The notes beneath the pieces were generated by a model. The model made no database searches. It was not told the origin of the DNA and saw only the letters and a list, made by a program, of their open reading frames with translations. Positions 35,003 through 43,668 of a stretch of DNA of 64,000 bases are shown here, piece after piece (position 1 is the stretch's first letter; each line of letters starts with the position of its first letter). The DNA lies in contig FOBR01000015.1 of NCBI GenBank assembly GCA_900109895.1, positions 1 to 64,000 on the forward strand, given 5' to 3'. A program made the position numbers and the translations under genes. This stretch comes from a bacterium A37T11 (GTDB lineage: Bacteria > Bacteroidota > Bacteroidia > Sphingobacteriales > Sphingobacteriaceae).

Positions 35003-36466
35003 TTAGAGAAGTGGGGCCAGAAGGCGGCAGAGTGAGTCAAAGCCTCGGGTTATAACGGGCCGGTGTTTCCAACCTTCAAGCGTGAGCAGAACGCTTTGCT
35101 CACGGTCAAGGGAAAACTGCGTGTCTAACCGCTGGCAAAGCTGCTCATCCTGCACAATAGCGCTTATTTCAAAATTGATATAAAAACTACGCGTATCCAG
35201 GTTAACCGTACCAATAAAAGCCATCTGGCCATCTATACTAATCGTTTTGGCATGAATAAACCCTTTCTGGTATAAATATACCTTTACGCCACGTTCAAGC
35301 AACGGTTTCAGAAAAGAAAAAGAAGCATGTTGTACCACAAATGAATCACCTTTTGCGGGCATCATCAGTTCAACCTCCACCCCCGAAGAAGCAGCTAATT
35401 GCAGGGCAGTAGTTAATTGGTCGGAAGGAATAAAATAAGGCGTACAAAGCTTCAGTGATTTTTTTGCCTGTGAAATGGCCAGCAACATTGCCTCCATATT
35501 ATAGGCCGCTTTTGACCCTGGGTCGCTATAGGCAAAGGTCACGGCCATATCACCATATTCCTTATCCGATGAGTTGAGGTAGCCTTCGCCCAAGTCAAAC
35601 ATTGGTCCATTCGCAAACAACCAGTCCATCCAGAACCAAATTTGCAGTACATTGACAGCAAAACCCTCTATTTTCACACTTGTGTCGCGCCAGTATAACG
35701 GATATTTCCCATTATTGTTATAGCGGTCACTAATGTTAATCCCGCCTACAAAAGCCGTGTCGCCATCAATAATAGCCACCTTCCGGTGGTTGCGATAATT
35801 GCTGTCGGCCAATGAAGTAAAATTTACCGGTAGGAACCGCAGCATTTCAACCCCCTCCCGCCTAAACATGTCTACCGTCTTTTTAAATGACGAAGAGCCA
35901 AAATCATCAATAATGAGCCTTATCTGCACACCTTCGGTCACTTTCTGTTTTAAAATTGCTAAAATTTCAGTCCCAATATCATCCTGCTCAAAAATATAAT
36001 ATTCCAGGTGGATGTGGTGTCGGGCGCCGCGAAGCGCACTCAGAAGCGCCGGGAATTTCTCTTCACCGTTAATCAGCAACTTAACACGATTTCGAAGCGT
36101 CACCGATGATATATGTTCTTTATATAAAAACTCAAACACTCGGCTTAAAGGACCTATACGAGCAGCCAGCACTTCCATGTTTTCGTCCATCAGCGGTTTA
36201 ATTCGCTTCCAGGATGCCAGCAACCGTTGGTGTTCGTATGAATTTTTACGCCTAAAAGAACGTTCTTTCTTAAATTTTTGTCCAAAAATATAATAGACTA
36301 CCAAGCCCAAAATAGGCAAAAATACAATGACCAATACCCAGGCTACCGTTTTTTCAGGATCGCGATTCTCTGTCAAGATAGTAATAATAACACCCAAATA
36401 CACAAATAAAATGGGTATCCAATACCACTGTTTCAGCAATCCGATCAATGCATGTACAAAATCCAT
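35003..36466 (-). CDS. cls: Cardiolipin synthase
   Basis: A 487-residue phospholipase-D superfamily enzyme that condenses phosphatidylglycerol to cardiolipin. Two N-terminal transmembrane helices (about residues 10-25 and 38-60) are followed by two HKD motifs: HRKVAIIDGDTAFVGG and HAKTISIDGQMAFIG. Length and architecture match bacterial Cls. It converges on mlaF, a phospholipid transporter component, which places two lipid functions side by side. Confidence 0.93.
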   Translation of the reverse strand: MDFVHALIGLLKQWYWIPILFVYLGVIITILTENRDPEKTVAWVLVIVFLPILGLVVYYIFGQKFKKERSFRRKNSYEHQRLLASWKRIKPLMDENMEVLAARIGPLSRVFEFLYKEHISSVTLRNRVKLLINGEEKFPALLSALRGARHHIHLEYYIFEQDDIGTEILAILKQKVTEGVQIRLIIDDFGSSSFKKTVDMFRREGVEMLRFLPVNFTSLADSNYRNHRKVAIIDGDTAFVGGINISDRYNNNGKYPLYWRDTSVKIEGFAVNVLQIWFWMDWLFANGPMFDLGEGYLNSSDKEYGDMAVTFAYSDPGSKAAYNMEAMLLAISQAKKSLKLCTPYFIPSDQLTTALQLAASSGVEVELMMPAKGDSFVVQHASFSFLKPLLERGVKVYLYQKGFIHAKTISIDGQMAFIGTVNLDTRSFYINFEISAIVQDEQLCQRLDTQFSLDREQSVLLTLEGWKHRPVITRGFDSLCRLLAPLL

Positions 36467-36503
36467 ACTTTTATTAAAATATTACAATATGCTAATTTTT
36501 TCG

Positions 36504-36511
36504 TAACTTTG
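36504..36511 (+). promoter_or_regulatory. -7 box TAACTTTG for the cold-shock protein gene
   Basis: TAACTTTG at 36504-36511 predicts a leader of about 72 bases before the ATG at 36588. Long leaders are typical of cold-shock mRNAs, while most genes here have leaders of a few bases. Confidence 0.5.
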
Positions 36512-36587
36512 AAAAAAAGAAGATTTTCTCACCGCTTTTTTGAACTTTCTTCATTAAGCACAAAACAATAAAGATTAAAGATTAACT

Positions 36588-37094
36588 ATGGCCAGATCCC
36601 AAGAAACATTTATAAAAAAAGAAAATGTAAAAAAGCGCCTTCAAAAAAAGAAGGACAAAGAACAACGTAAGGAACAACGAAAAGCAAATTCAGACAAAGG
36701 AAAAGGCCTTGACGAAATGATGGCTTATATTGATGAAAATGGCAATATTTCGGATGTTCCTCCTGATCCCAAAAAAATGCGCCAATTCAATGCCGATGAT
36801 ATCCGCGTAAGTGTACCCAAGCTTGAAGAACTTGAAATGGATGACCCGATGAAAGTGGGCACTGTAACATATTATAACGAGGAAAAAGGTTATGGTTTCA
36901 TCACAGAGGGAAAGACCGGCGAACGTATTTTTATCCACGCCAACGACGCAACCGAACCCATTGCATTTAATGATAAGCTGCAATTCAAAATTAAAAGAGG
37001 GCACAGAGGGCTTCAGGCATCAGAAGTTTCTAAATATACCGCTCCAGCTGCGACACCTGCTACTCCCATAGCCCCAAAAACAACTACTGATTGA
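36588..37094 (+). CDS. Cold-shock domain protein with basic N-terminal extension
   Basis: A 168-residue protein, over twice the length of a simple cold-shock protein. Residues 1-40 are strongly basic (KKENVKKRLQKKKDKEQRKE). A short acidic linker follows. The cold-shock domain spans about residues 88-152, with RNP1 KGYGFI and an RNP2-like RIFIHA. The tail is Ala/Pro/Thr-rich. It probably binds single-stranded nucleic acid or ribosomes, and the basic extension may add RNA affinity. This layout is common in Sphingobacteriales. The long leader suggests control at the mRNA level. Confidence 0.88.
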   Translation: MARSQETFIKKENVKKRLQKKKDKEQRKEQRKANSDKGKGLDEMMAYIDENGNISDVPPDPKKMRQFNADDIRVSVPKLEELEMDDPMKVGTVTYYNEEKGYGFITEGKTGERIFIHANDATEPIAFNDKLQFKIKRGHRGLQASEVSKYTAPAATPATPIAPKTTTD

Positions 37095-37110
37095 ACCAGC
37101 GCCAGTATCA

Positions 37111-38178
37111 CTATGAAAGGCCCAATCGGTATAAAAGCCGCCAGTGAGATCTAAAGGCTTTCCAAACACTACGGTGTTCTAAATATACAACATTGAATTC
37201 TTTACAGGTTTGTTTAACCAGTCTGTTAATAGCTGGATAATGCACATGGCTTATCCGAGGAAACAAGTGATGCTCAACCTGAAAATTAAGGCCACCCAGT
37301 AACCATGAAATAGTACTATTGTCCGTTGCAAAATTGGCAGTAGTACTCAACTGATGCACCATCCATTCTTCGGCTATTTTATCCGTTCCGGCAACAGCCA
37401 TTGGGAAACTTGTTTCTTCCACTACATGGGCCAATTGAAAAACCAAAGCAATGCAAAAACCACACACAGTGCCCGCAATAAGCCAACCCAGCAAAGCCTG
37501 CAGCCAGCCTACCATCAGTAATGGTAAAACCAAATACACAAAAATATAAGTCAATTTAGTTATCCAAAAAACAACATGCTCTTTAAAAGGCATCACTTTA
37601 CGTTGAGCCATTGAGCCCATCTTGCCTGAAAAATATTTCTCAAAATCCTGGTACATCACCCATGCTATGTACGAAATACCGTATAGTAAAAACCAATAAG
37701 CAAATTGAAAACGGTGAAAAGCCTTGCGGGGTTGTTGCTGGTTCATTCGCATAAACTTTACTTCAATATCATGATCCAACCCTTCTAGATTAGTATATGT
37801 ATGATGGCTTATGTTGTGCTTCTGTTTCCAGAAATAAATAGTGCCGCCCAGCATGTTTAAGCTGTAAGATGACAGATTGTTGAGCCAACCTTTTTTCGAA
37901 AAACTGGCATGTCCCCCATCGTGCATCACATTAAAGCCAATGGCCGCCATATTAAGCCCCAATAAAACACATAATATAACTGCCCAAACTATCGGAGGAG
38001 TAAAAAAAACCAACACTATATAATTGGCAATTGCCATAGCTACAAGCAAAGAACTTTTAATATAAAGCTTCCGGTTGCCCGTATTGGAAATATTATTATT
38101 TTTAAAATACGCATTTACCCGTTGTTTCAGCGTTTTTGAAAACAACGTATTTTGTGTATTAAAACTTACTTTTGACAT
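37111..38178 (-). CDS. Membrane fatty acid desaturase (acyl-CoA/linoleoyl type)
   Basis: A 355-residue integral membrane di-iron desaturase that introduces double bonds into acyl chains. The three histidine boxes are HDGGH, HNISHH and QVEHH, the last typical of front-end or delta-6-like desaturases. There are four to five hydrophobic helices. It converges on the cold-shock gene 16 bases away and lies 15 bases downstream of a lysine-rich microprotein gene, so it may be co-transcribed with it. Cold adaptation of membranes is a plausible shared theme with its neighbour. Confidence 0.9.
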   Translation of the reverse strand: MSKVSFNTQNTLFSKTLKQRVNAYFKNNNISNTGNRKLYIKSSLLVAMAIANYIVLVFFTPPIVWAVILCVLLGLNMAAIGFNVMHDGGHASFSKKGWLNNLSSYSLNMLGGTIYFWKQKHNISHHTYTNLEGLDHDIEVKFMRMNQQQPRKAFHRFQFAYWFLLYGISYIAWVMYQDFEKYFSGKMGSMAQRKVMPFKEHVVFWITKLTYIFVYLVLPLLMVGWLQALLGWLIAGTVCGFCIALVFQLAHVVEETSFPMAVAGTDKIAEEWMVHQLSTTANFATDNSTISWLLGGLNFQVEHHLFPRISHVHYPAINRLVKQTCKEFNVVYLEHRSVWKAFRSHWRLLYRLGLS

Positions 38179-38193
38179 TCGTCCCTTTACTCT

Positions 38194-38307
38194 CTATTGG
38201 CGTTTTTTATCGTCACGTTTCGCCTTCTTATCAGCCCTTTTTCCTTTGAGACTTTTTGTCGCCTCTTTTTTGCCGCTTTCTTTTTGCGGTCCTTTTTCCT
38301 TTGACAT
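38194..38307 (-). CDS. Lysine-rich microprotein (37 residues)
   Basis: An ATG (38307) to TAG (38194-38196) frame encodes 37 residues, of which more than a third are Lys or Arg (opening MSKEKGPQKESGKKEATK, ending DDKKRQ). There is no hydrophobic segment. It lies 35 bases downstream of the HU gene and 15 bases upstream of the desaturase on the same strand. The in-frame start, position and HU-like basic composition support a real gene, possibly a nucleoid- or RNA-associated peptide, but the function is unknown and low complexity weakens the case. Confidence 0.5.
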   Translation of the reverse strand: MSKEKGPQKESGKKEATKSLKGKRADKKAKRDDKKRQ

Positions 38308-38342
38308 AAAAAATTATTTTTTTAAAGATACTTTAAAATCCG

Positions 38343-38648
38343 TTATTTTTTTTTCTTTTTCTTGCCAGAGTGCGATTCTTTTACTTTTTCCACAAAAATT
38401 GGAGCAGGTTTAAATGCCGGAATAAAATGTTCAGGAACCACCATCGTCCTATTTTTTGTAATATTTCGTGCTATCTTTTTGGCCCGCTTTTTAACAATAA
38501 AACTACCAAAGCCCCGAAAATAAACATTCCTACCTGCTACCAAATTACTTTTGATCGCAGCAAAAAAAGCCTCTACAGATTTTTCAGCATCTGATTTTTC
38601 AATACCAGTCGCCGCAACGATTTCACTTACAATATCAGCTTTTGTCAT
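38343..38648 (-). CDS. HU/IHF family DNA-binding protein
   Basis: A 101-residue histone-like protein. The N-terminal helices TKADIVSEIVAATGIEKSDAEKSVEAFF and the beta-arm core VYFRGFGSFIVKKRAKKIARN are intact (quoted in part, FRGFGSFIVKKRA). The C-terminus ends in GKKKKKK, a lysine tail seen in Bacteroidota HU proteins. It bends and compacts DNA. It probably begins a transcription unit that includes the lysine-rich microprotein and perhaps the desaturase. Confidence 0.93.
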   Translation of the reverse strand: MTKADIVSEIVAATGIEKSDAEKSVEAFFAAIKSNLVAGRNVYFRGFGSFIVKKRAKKIARNITKNRTMVVPEHFIPAFKPAPIFVEKVKESHSGKKKKKK

Positions 38649-38687
38649 GATTAAACTATATGATTAACAAGCGAAGGTATTAATCAT

Positions 38688-39755
38688 TTATTTAATTAAA
38701 GAATTATTTTTACGCCCGGGCATTTTATCACCCAGTAACTTACCCCAAGGCTTCAAGCCGTCTATTCGGTCAAAAATAATCTTCAGTACAGCAACCAGCG
38801 GAATGGCAAGAAACATGCCGCTCACACCCCACAAAGCCCCCCCTAATAATACCACAATGATAGACACTAGCGCGTTTATGGAAACTTTGGATGAAACCAC
38901 TTTTGGGACCAATATATTGTTATCTACAAACTGAATCACAGTATAGGCAATTACAATCAGCAAAGGTGTGGTTAAACCATCATCTTTTGTAATAAACGAA
39001 ATTAATACCGGTAAGGCAATGGCAATAATACCTCCAATATAAGGTATCAAATTAAGAATTGCACCAATACATCCCAATAGTATGGCATATTTAACACCCA
39101 ACAGCATTAATGCCCCTGAATTAAGGACAGCTACAATTAACATTTCAATTAACAAACCGACTATATAGCTTTGAATGGCCGATTTTGTTTCCTGCAAAAT
39201 TTCCTGTACTCGCTCAGATTCATTATCTTCAAAAATCTCATAAATAAAATTTAAAATTAAGGGTTTATAAAACAGCAGCAAAAACACATATAAAGGTATC
39301 AGCACAAAAAAACTAAGAACCCCAAATACTGTATTCAGTGTTTGGCCCACATAAGCTTTGCTTCCGTTCATGGCATCATTTACCATGCTCATCTGCTTTT
39401 GGGTTGAAATGCCAAAGGAATTAGAAAGCCATGCCTGTATATCCTTTGACAAAGAGAGCAACTTATCCCTTAGTTGAGGCAGCATTTCACCAAATTGAGC
39501 AATTTGGGATGAAAGGAAGAACAATACACCCGACACTAATAATACCGCCAATAAAATAGTTAGCAAAATCGCCACAATCTTATTCACTTTCCATTTTTGC
39601 AAACGGTTAAAAACCGGGTTTAGCAATATCGCAATCAGTCCCGAAAAAATAAACGGTACCATAATGTCCTGTAACAGGAACAGCAGATAAAAAAATAAAT
39701 ACAGGCCCAATAGAATCATTGGCACCTTGATGTAAAAAGGAATTGTTTTATTCAT
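38688..39755 (-). CDS. AI-2E family transporter
   Basis: A 355-residue polytopic membrane protein with about eight hydrophobic helices and a large loop near residues 80-150. The last third (GAILNLIPYIGGIIAIALPVL, IQFVDNNILVPKVVSSKVSINALV) carries the family signature around NLIPYIGG and DNNILVP. The family was named after E. coli TqsA/AI-2 export, but members transport diverse substrates, so the cargo is unknown. It lies 39 bases upstream of HU on the same strand. Confidence 0.9.
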   Translation of the reverse strand: MNKTIPFYIKVPMILLGLYLFFYLLFLLQDIMVPFIFSGLIAILLNPVFNRLQKWKVNKIVAILLTILLAVLLVSGVLFFLSSQIAQFGEMLPQLRDKLLSLSKDIQAWLSNSFGISTQKQMSMVNDAMNGSKAYVGQTLNTVFGVLSFFVLIPLYVFLLLFYKPLILNFIYEIFEDNESERVQEILQETKSAIQSYIVGLLIEMLIVAVLNSGALMLLGVKYAILLGCIGAILNLIPYIGGIIAIALPVLISFITKDDGLTTPLLIVIAYTVIQFVDNNILVPKVVSSKVSINALVSIIVVLLGGALWGVSGMFLAIPLVAVLKIIFDRIDGLKPWGKLLGDKMPGRKNNSLIK

Positions 39756-39846
39756 AAATCGTTAAAATAAATTATTATTTATAGTAATGAGTTCTTAACA
39801 ACAAATTCCAATATTTGTTTGAATAATATAAAAAAATAGGGTAACA

Positions 39847-42237
39847 CTATTCGAGAAAATGCAAGGATTTCTCCTGCAAGGTTTGATTTCTCCAGACGCT
39901 TAAAATTAACATACCTTTCCATTTATTCGCCTTTTCTACTTTCTCAAGAAAAATAAAATCATTAATATCTTCTCCCTGCGCCTTCAGTATGACATCGCCC
40001 ACCAGCATTCCGGCTTTTTCAAGCGCACTATGCGCGTTAACTTTAACTACCAGCACGCCCCGAATAGCTGCTAAGCCTGCGGCAGACTGCTCTCCCAAGG
40101 TTTCAATATTTTTTACTTCTGCACCCTGCCAGTCAAATATTGTTCCGCTTGCTGTTGGTCCAGAAAGGATCAAGGGAGAAATTATCGGTTGCGCTGCCAG
40201 CAGCCTCAACCGGGCAGAAGTCACTCCAAATTGGTTCATTGGAAAATTTTTGAACCCGACGGCCAGGGCTGCAGATCCTTTTTTAACGCGGAAATCGCCT
40301 TCCGCCGGATCCACAAACTGCGGGTTGCCGGCGGCTGCATGAACTTCAATTCCTGCACCATCCGATCTTGATCGATCGAGGTCTGCCTGTGATGTAAAGA
40401 AATTGTAATCGACCGTGTCACCCCAAAAATTAATCTGTATAGGCTGATGACTGGTCATCACGATGTTATTGCGGAATACATCGTGGCTACTTTTGAACCA
40501 CACATGCGGATGGAATCCATTGTTTACCAAAATATTGTTATAGACCTCCCGATAAAAACCTTCCCTCAATTTTAAACCGCCGCTAAGACACAAGTTATTA
40601 AAAATTTCATAATTCCCAGAGCCGTCATCAAGATCAATGTCCCAACCGTGGTCACAGCGAAAGCGATTGTTATGAATAGTCGTCGTTTTTATAGCGTCAA
40701 GCCTGATCCAATTAGGATGAAAAGCCACCAAGCTGTCCATCACGGCCCGGTTTGGATGCCAGTAACGGTCCCTTCCCCACGAGTTAAAGGCCCCATGATC
40801 GCCCGTTTCCAACACGGTCAAAAACACATCATTAAAAGCTATTTCATGGCCACCCCAGGCACCATCACCAATATTGATCCCAGCCCGTGGCACATCATAA
40901 ATACTATTGTGCTTTACAGTGATGTCTGCCGCTAACTGGATCTCCACGCCAGCTACCTGCTTTTCAATTCTTCCAATGTGGCAAATCAGGTTGTCATAGG
41001 CAAGACACTGGGACGGGTAGTTTGCTGTTTTCGGGCCGGGGATGGTATCCATTTTATAAGGGGGGACGAATTCTTCGTAACGATATGCAGGCGACCGCAC
41101 GGCATCCGGCGAACCTACAAAACAAATGGCGCTGGCACCAATGTCTTCAATAAGGTTATCCGTAATAGCTGCATGATGGTTATAGTTACTCACGAAAATG
41201 GCATTACCACCAAGCTGGTTCAACGTAGAATTGCTCACCTTACATCCTTCGGTGCCGTCAAACAAAATAGCCCCGCCCCGGTATATGGCCCAGTCACTCC
41301 GCATCAAGGGTTCACGGGTTTTCATAAAAGTGGGGGCAGTACGAGTAAAGAGCAAGCCATTTAAGTGAATGTTTTTGACCGGCTTTTGCTCACTGCCCCT
41401 AAATTCAACTAGGTTTTCCAGGTTCGAAGCTTCAAACTTAGTACTTGCGAGGTCCATGCCCGATAACGGGTAAAGGTACAATGTGTGTGTTAGAGAATCC
41501 AGAAACCATTCGCCAGGACTGTCCAACTCCTCAAAAATATTTTCGACAAATCTAAATTTGGGATGCATGGGGCTTGGGCGGTTCATTTGCCAGCCACCTA
41601 CGTAACTTAAAGTACCATCCGCATTTTTGCCGGTAATGCGGTAATGCATATCACCCCAAATACCGCTGTGCATAGCGTGAATATATCCCGTTTGGGGTTG
41701 TTTCCAACCACTAACCCGTGCAGGGGATAGCGCATCTTCCGCATAACCGCCATAGGGCAATACCGCCGGATCATAATTAGGGAAGCGTGCACGGATCAAC
41801 TCCTTATCTCCTGCAAACAATGATTGAAACTGAATACCTGGAGCTACCTGCGTTTTATACCTTGTTGCATCGTATTTTACCCAAGTAGGCGTAATAGAAA
41901 TGGCCCCGCTCAATGTTACCTTATCCCCTGCTGCTGCCGTTATAAGGTAAGGAGCGCCTTCACTTCCTGACTCATCTGGCGTAAAAACCAACGTAGCTGG
42001 CAACAGATAATTCCCCGCTGCCAGCGTAATAGTTGCTGAATGTTTATTTCCTGCTTTTTTCAGCAGTTTTACCGCTTCCTTAGCTCTTCCAAGTGTGGCA
42101 AAAGGCTGTTCTTTTCTTCCACTGTATGTATCATTGCCCTTTGGAGATACATAGAAATGAATTTCTTGTCCATACGAACTTAACGTAATACCAAATATGA
42201 CCAAAATAAGAAATATCCCGCATTTTTTAAGTTTCAT
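39847..42237 (-). CDS. Secreted right-handed beta-helix protein with C-terminal PDZ domain
   Basis: A 796-residue exported protein with a signal peptide (about residues 1-22, ending SSYGQ). FYVSPKGNDTYSG near the N-terminus and the repeated N-rich strands (NAIFVSNYNHHAAITDNLIED, shown in part) indicate a right-handed parallel beta-helix. A PDZ domain occupies about residues 700-790 (GVLVVKVNAHSALEKAGMLVGD). The pattern resembles proteins classed in GH141 and related carbohydrate-active families, so a glycan-degrading role is possible but unproven. It stands alone, with no transporter or regulator next to it. Confidence 0.75.
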   Translation of the reverse strand: MKLKKCGIFLILVIFGITLSSYGQEIHFYVSPKGNDTYSGRKEQPFATLGRAKEAVKLLKKAGNKHSATITLAAGNYLLPATLVFTPDESGSEGAPYLITAAAGDKVTLSGAISITPTWVKYDATRYKTQVAPGIQFQSLFAGDKELIRARFPNYDPAVLPYGGYAEDALSPARVSGWKQPQTGYIHAMHSGIWGDMHYRITGKNADGTLSYVGGWQMNRPSPMHPKFRFVENIFEELDSPGEWFLDSLTHTLYLYPLSGMDLASTKFEASNLENLVEFRGSEQKPVKNIHLNGLLFTRTAPTFMKTREPLMRSDWAIYRGGAILFDGTEGCKVSNSTLNQLGGNAIFVSNYNHHAAITDNLIEDIGASAICFVGSPDAVRSPAYRYEEFVPPYKMDTIPGPKTANYPSQCLAYDNLICHIGRIEKQVAGVEIQLAADITVKHNSIYDVPRAGINIGDGAWGGHEIAFNDVFLTVLETGDHGAFNSWGRDRYWHPNRAVMDSLVAFHPNWIRLDAIKTTTIHNNRFRCDHGWDIDLDDGSGNYEIFNNLCLSGGLKLREGFYREVYNNILVNNGFHPHVWFKSSHDVFRNNIVMTSHQPIQINFWGDTVDYNFFTSQADLDRSRSDGAGIEVHAAAGNPQFVDPAEGDFRVKKGSAALAVGFKNFPMNQFGVTSARLRLLAAQPIISPLILSGPTASGTIFDWQGAEVKNIETLGEQSAAGLAAIRGVLVVKVNAHSALEKAGMLVGDVILKAQGEDINDFIFLEKVEKANKWKGMLILSVWRNQTLQEKSLHFLE

Positions 42238-42401
42238 TATTGGTATAACGGATTTTGTGGAATATTATTTGACAACTTACTATGATAACCAACAAGGAAA
42301 AGCCAACAACTACGAGCCAGCATCTACACCATGCATACTTCGATTATTGCAGCACAGTCGTAGTGAATTTAAAAGATAAACACGTTTAGACGCTGACAGA
42401 G

Positions 42402-42554
42402 GTGTTTGTAGTTGATCTTCCGGACGAAGCGAATAAGGCTCGTCCAGGTCGTCCCTTACAAGGCACTTCTTCTGGCAGACCTGAAGTGCCCGAAGGAGTG
42501 AAGCAACGCCGCATCACGTACACTGAAAAGAGGATAGAAGGGCCACGGTATTAA
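42402..42554 (+). other. GC-richer unassigned patch with short ORF and hairpins
   Basis: The 385-base gap between the beta-helix and aldo/keto reductase genes is mostly AT-rich, but 42395-42555 is visibly GC-richer. It holds a 50-codon GTG-to-TAA frame (containing ARPGRPLQG and GRPEVPEGVK) and two hairpins: GGACGA-A-GC (42422-42430) with GCTCGTCC (42438-42445), and GGCACTTC (42462-42469) with GAAGTGCC (42483-42490). I cannot identify it. It may be a gene remnant, a dispersed repeat or a structured RNA. Confidence 0.35.
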
Positions 42555-42623
42555 CTTCGATCTATCTGATAATCTGCCATTTATTCCCGCTAATGCTTTT
42601 ATAAAGCTAAGAAAAAAATAAAT

Positions 42624-43571
42624 TTAATAGCTAATTTCTTCAAGCAATTTAATATCTTCAGCATCCAAAATTAACTTTGGTGCTGCAAATATGGTTTCCA
42701 ATTGCTTTTTACTGGTAGCACTGACAATGGGAGCGCCAATATGCGGTCTGCTAAGTAACCACGCCAAAGCTACAGTTGCCTGTGTAGCTTGGTGTTTATC
42801 AGAAACCGTATCTAATACCTTCAATACTTCAAGTCCTTGTTCATTCAGGTACTTTTTAGCCGCTTCACCACGCACACTTTTTCCTAAATCGTACTCAGTC
42901 CGGTATTTACCCGTTAAAAAACCAGCCGCCAAGGACCAATATGGAAATACGGTAAGTTGATATTTCTCTGCCAAAGGGGCATATTCTGTTTCATATTTTT
43001 TCCGTTCAACTAAATTGTAGTGCGGCTGAAGAGCCACATATTTGGGCAATCCTTCCCTCTCTGCCAGATCAAACGACGCTTTTAACCTATCTGGATCTAC
43101 ATTCGAAGCAGCAATATACCGCACTTTTCCAGCCTTTATGATCTCATCATACGCAGAAAGTGTTTCTTCTAGGGGAGTCACCTTATCGTCAAAGTGGGTA
43201 TAATACAAATCGATATAATCTGTCTGCAACCTTTTTAATGACTCATCTACCGATTTAAGAATATGCTTTTTGCTGATGTCAAACGGATGTTCCTTCGTCT
43301 GTGACCCTACTTTAGTAGCAATAACCACCTGGCTACGGTTGGAACGACTCTTCAGCCAATTACCGATAATAGTTTCTGATTGTCCACCGGTACCATTTAC
43401 CCACCAGGAGTAAGTATCTGCTGTATCTATAAAATTAAATCCACCGGCCACAAAAGCATCCAATATTTCAAAAGATTGTTGTTCATCCAACGTCCATCCA
43501 AATACGTTACCACCTAAATTTATGCGGGTAACATCCAAATCTGATGTTCCAATTTTTACTTTATCCATCAC
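42624..43571 (-). CDS. Aldo/keto reductase
   Basis: A 315-residue NADPH-dependent oxidoreductase with a TIM-barrel fold. FIDTADTYSWW holds the conserved Asp and Tyr, IATKVG the Lys and YYTHFDDKVTPLEET the His of the catalytic tetrad. The C-terminal LAWLLSRPHIGAPIVSATSKKQLE is the usual cofactor-binding end (quoted in part, GAPIVSATSKKQLE). The substrate is unknown. It is flanked by gaps of 70-97 bases and is probably monocistronic. Confidence 0.9.
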   Translation of the reverse strand: MMDKVKIGTSDLDVTRINLGGNVFGWTLDEQQSFEILDAFVAGGFNFIDTADTYSWWVNGTGGQSETIIGNWLKSRSNRSQVVIATKVGSQTKEHPFDISKKHILKSVDESLKRLQTDYIDLYYTHFDDKVTPLEETLSAYDEIIKAGKVRYIAASNVDPDRLKASFDLAEREGLPKYVALQPHYNLVERKKYETEYAPLAEKYQLTVFPYWSLAAGFLTGKYRTEYDLGKSVRGEAAKKYLNEQGLEVLKVLDTVSDKHQATQATVALAWLLSRPHIGAPIVSATSKKQLETIFAAPKLILDAEDIKLLEEISY

Positions 43572-43668
43572 TATCAGTTATTAATATTAGCAAAGTACGC
43601 GATTTTAAAAATGGTAATGGGCAGAAGTAAAGCCACAATTCTGTAAAATAGCATTTAAGTTAAGCAAC

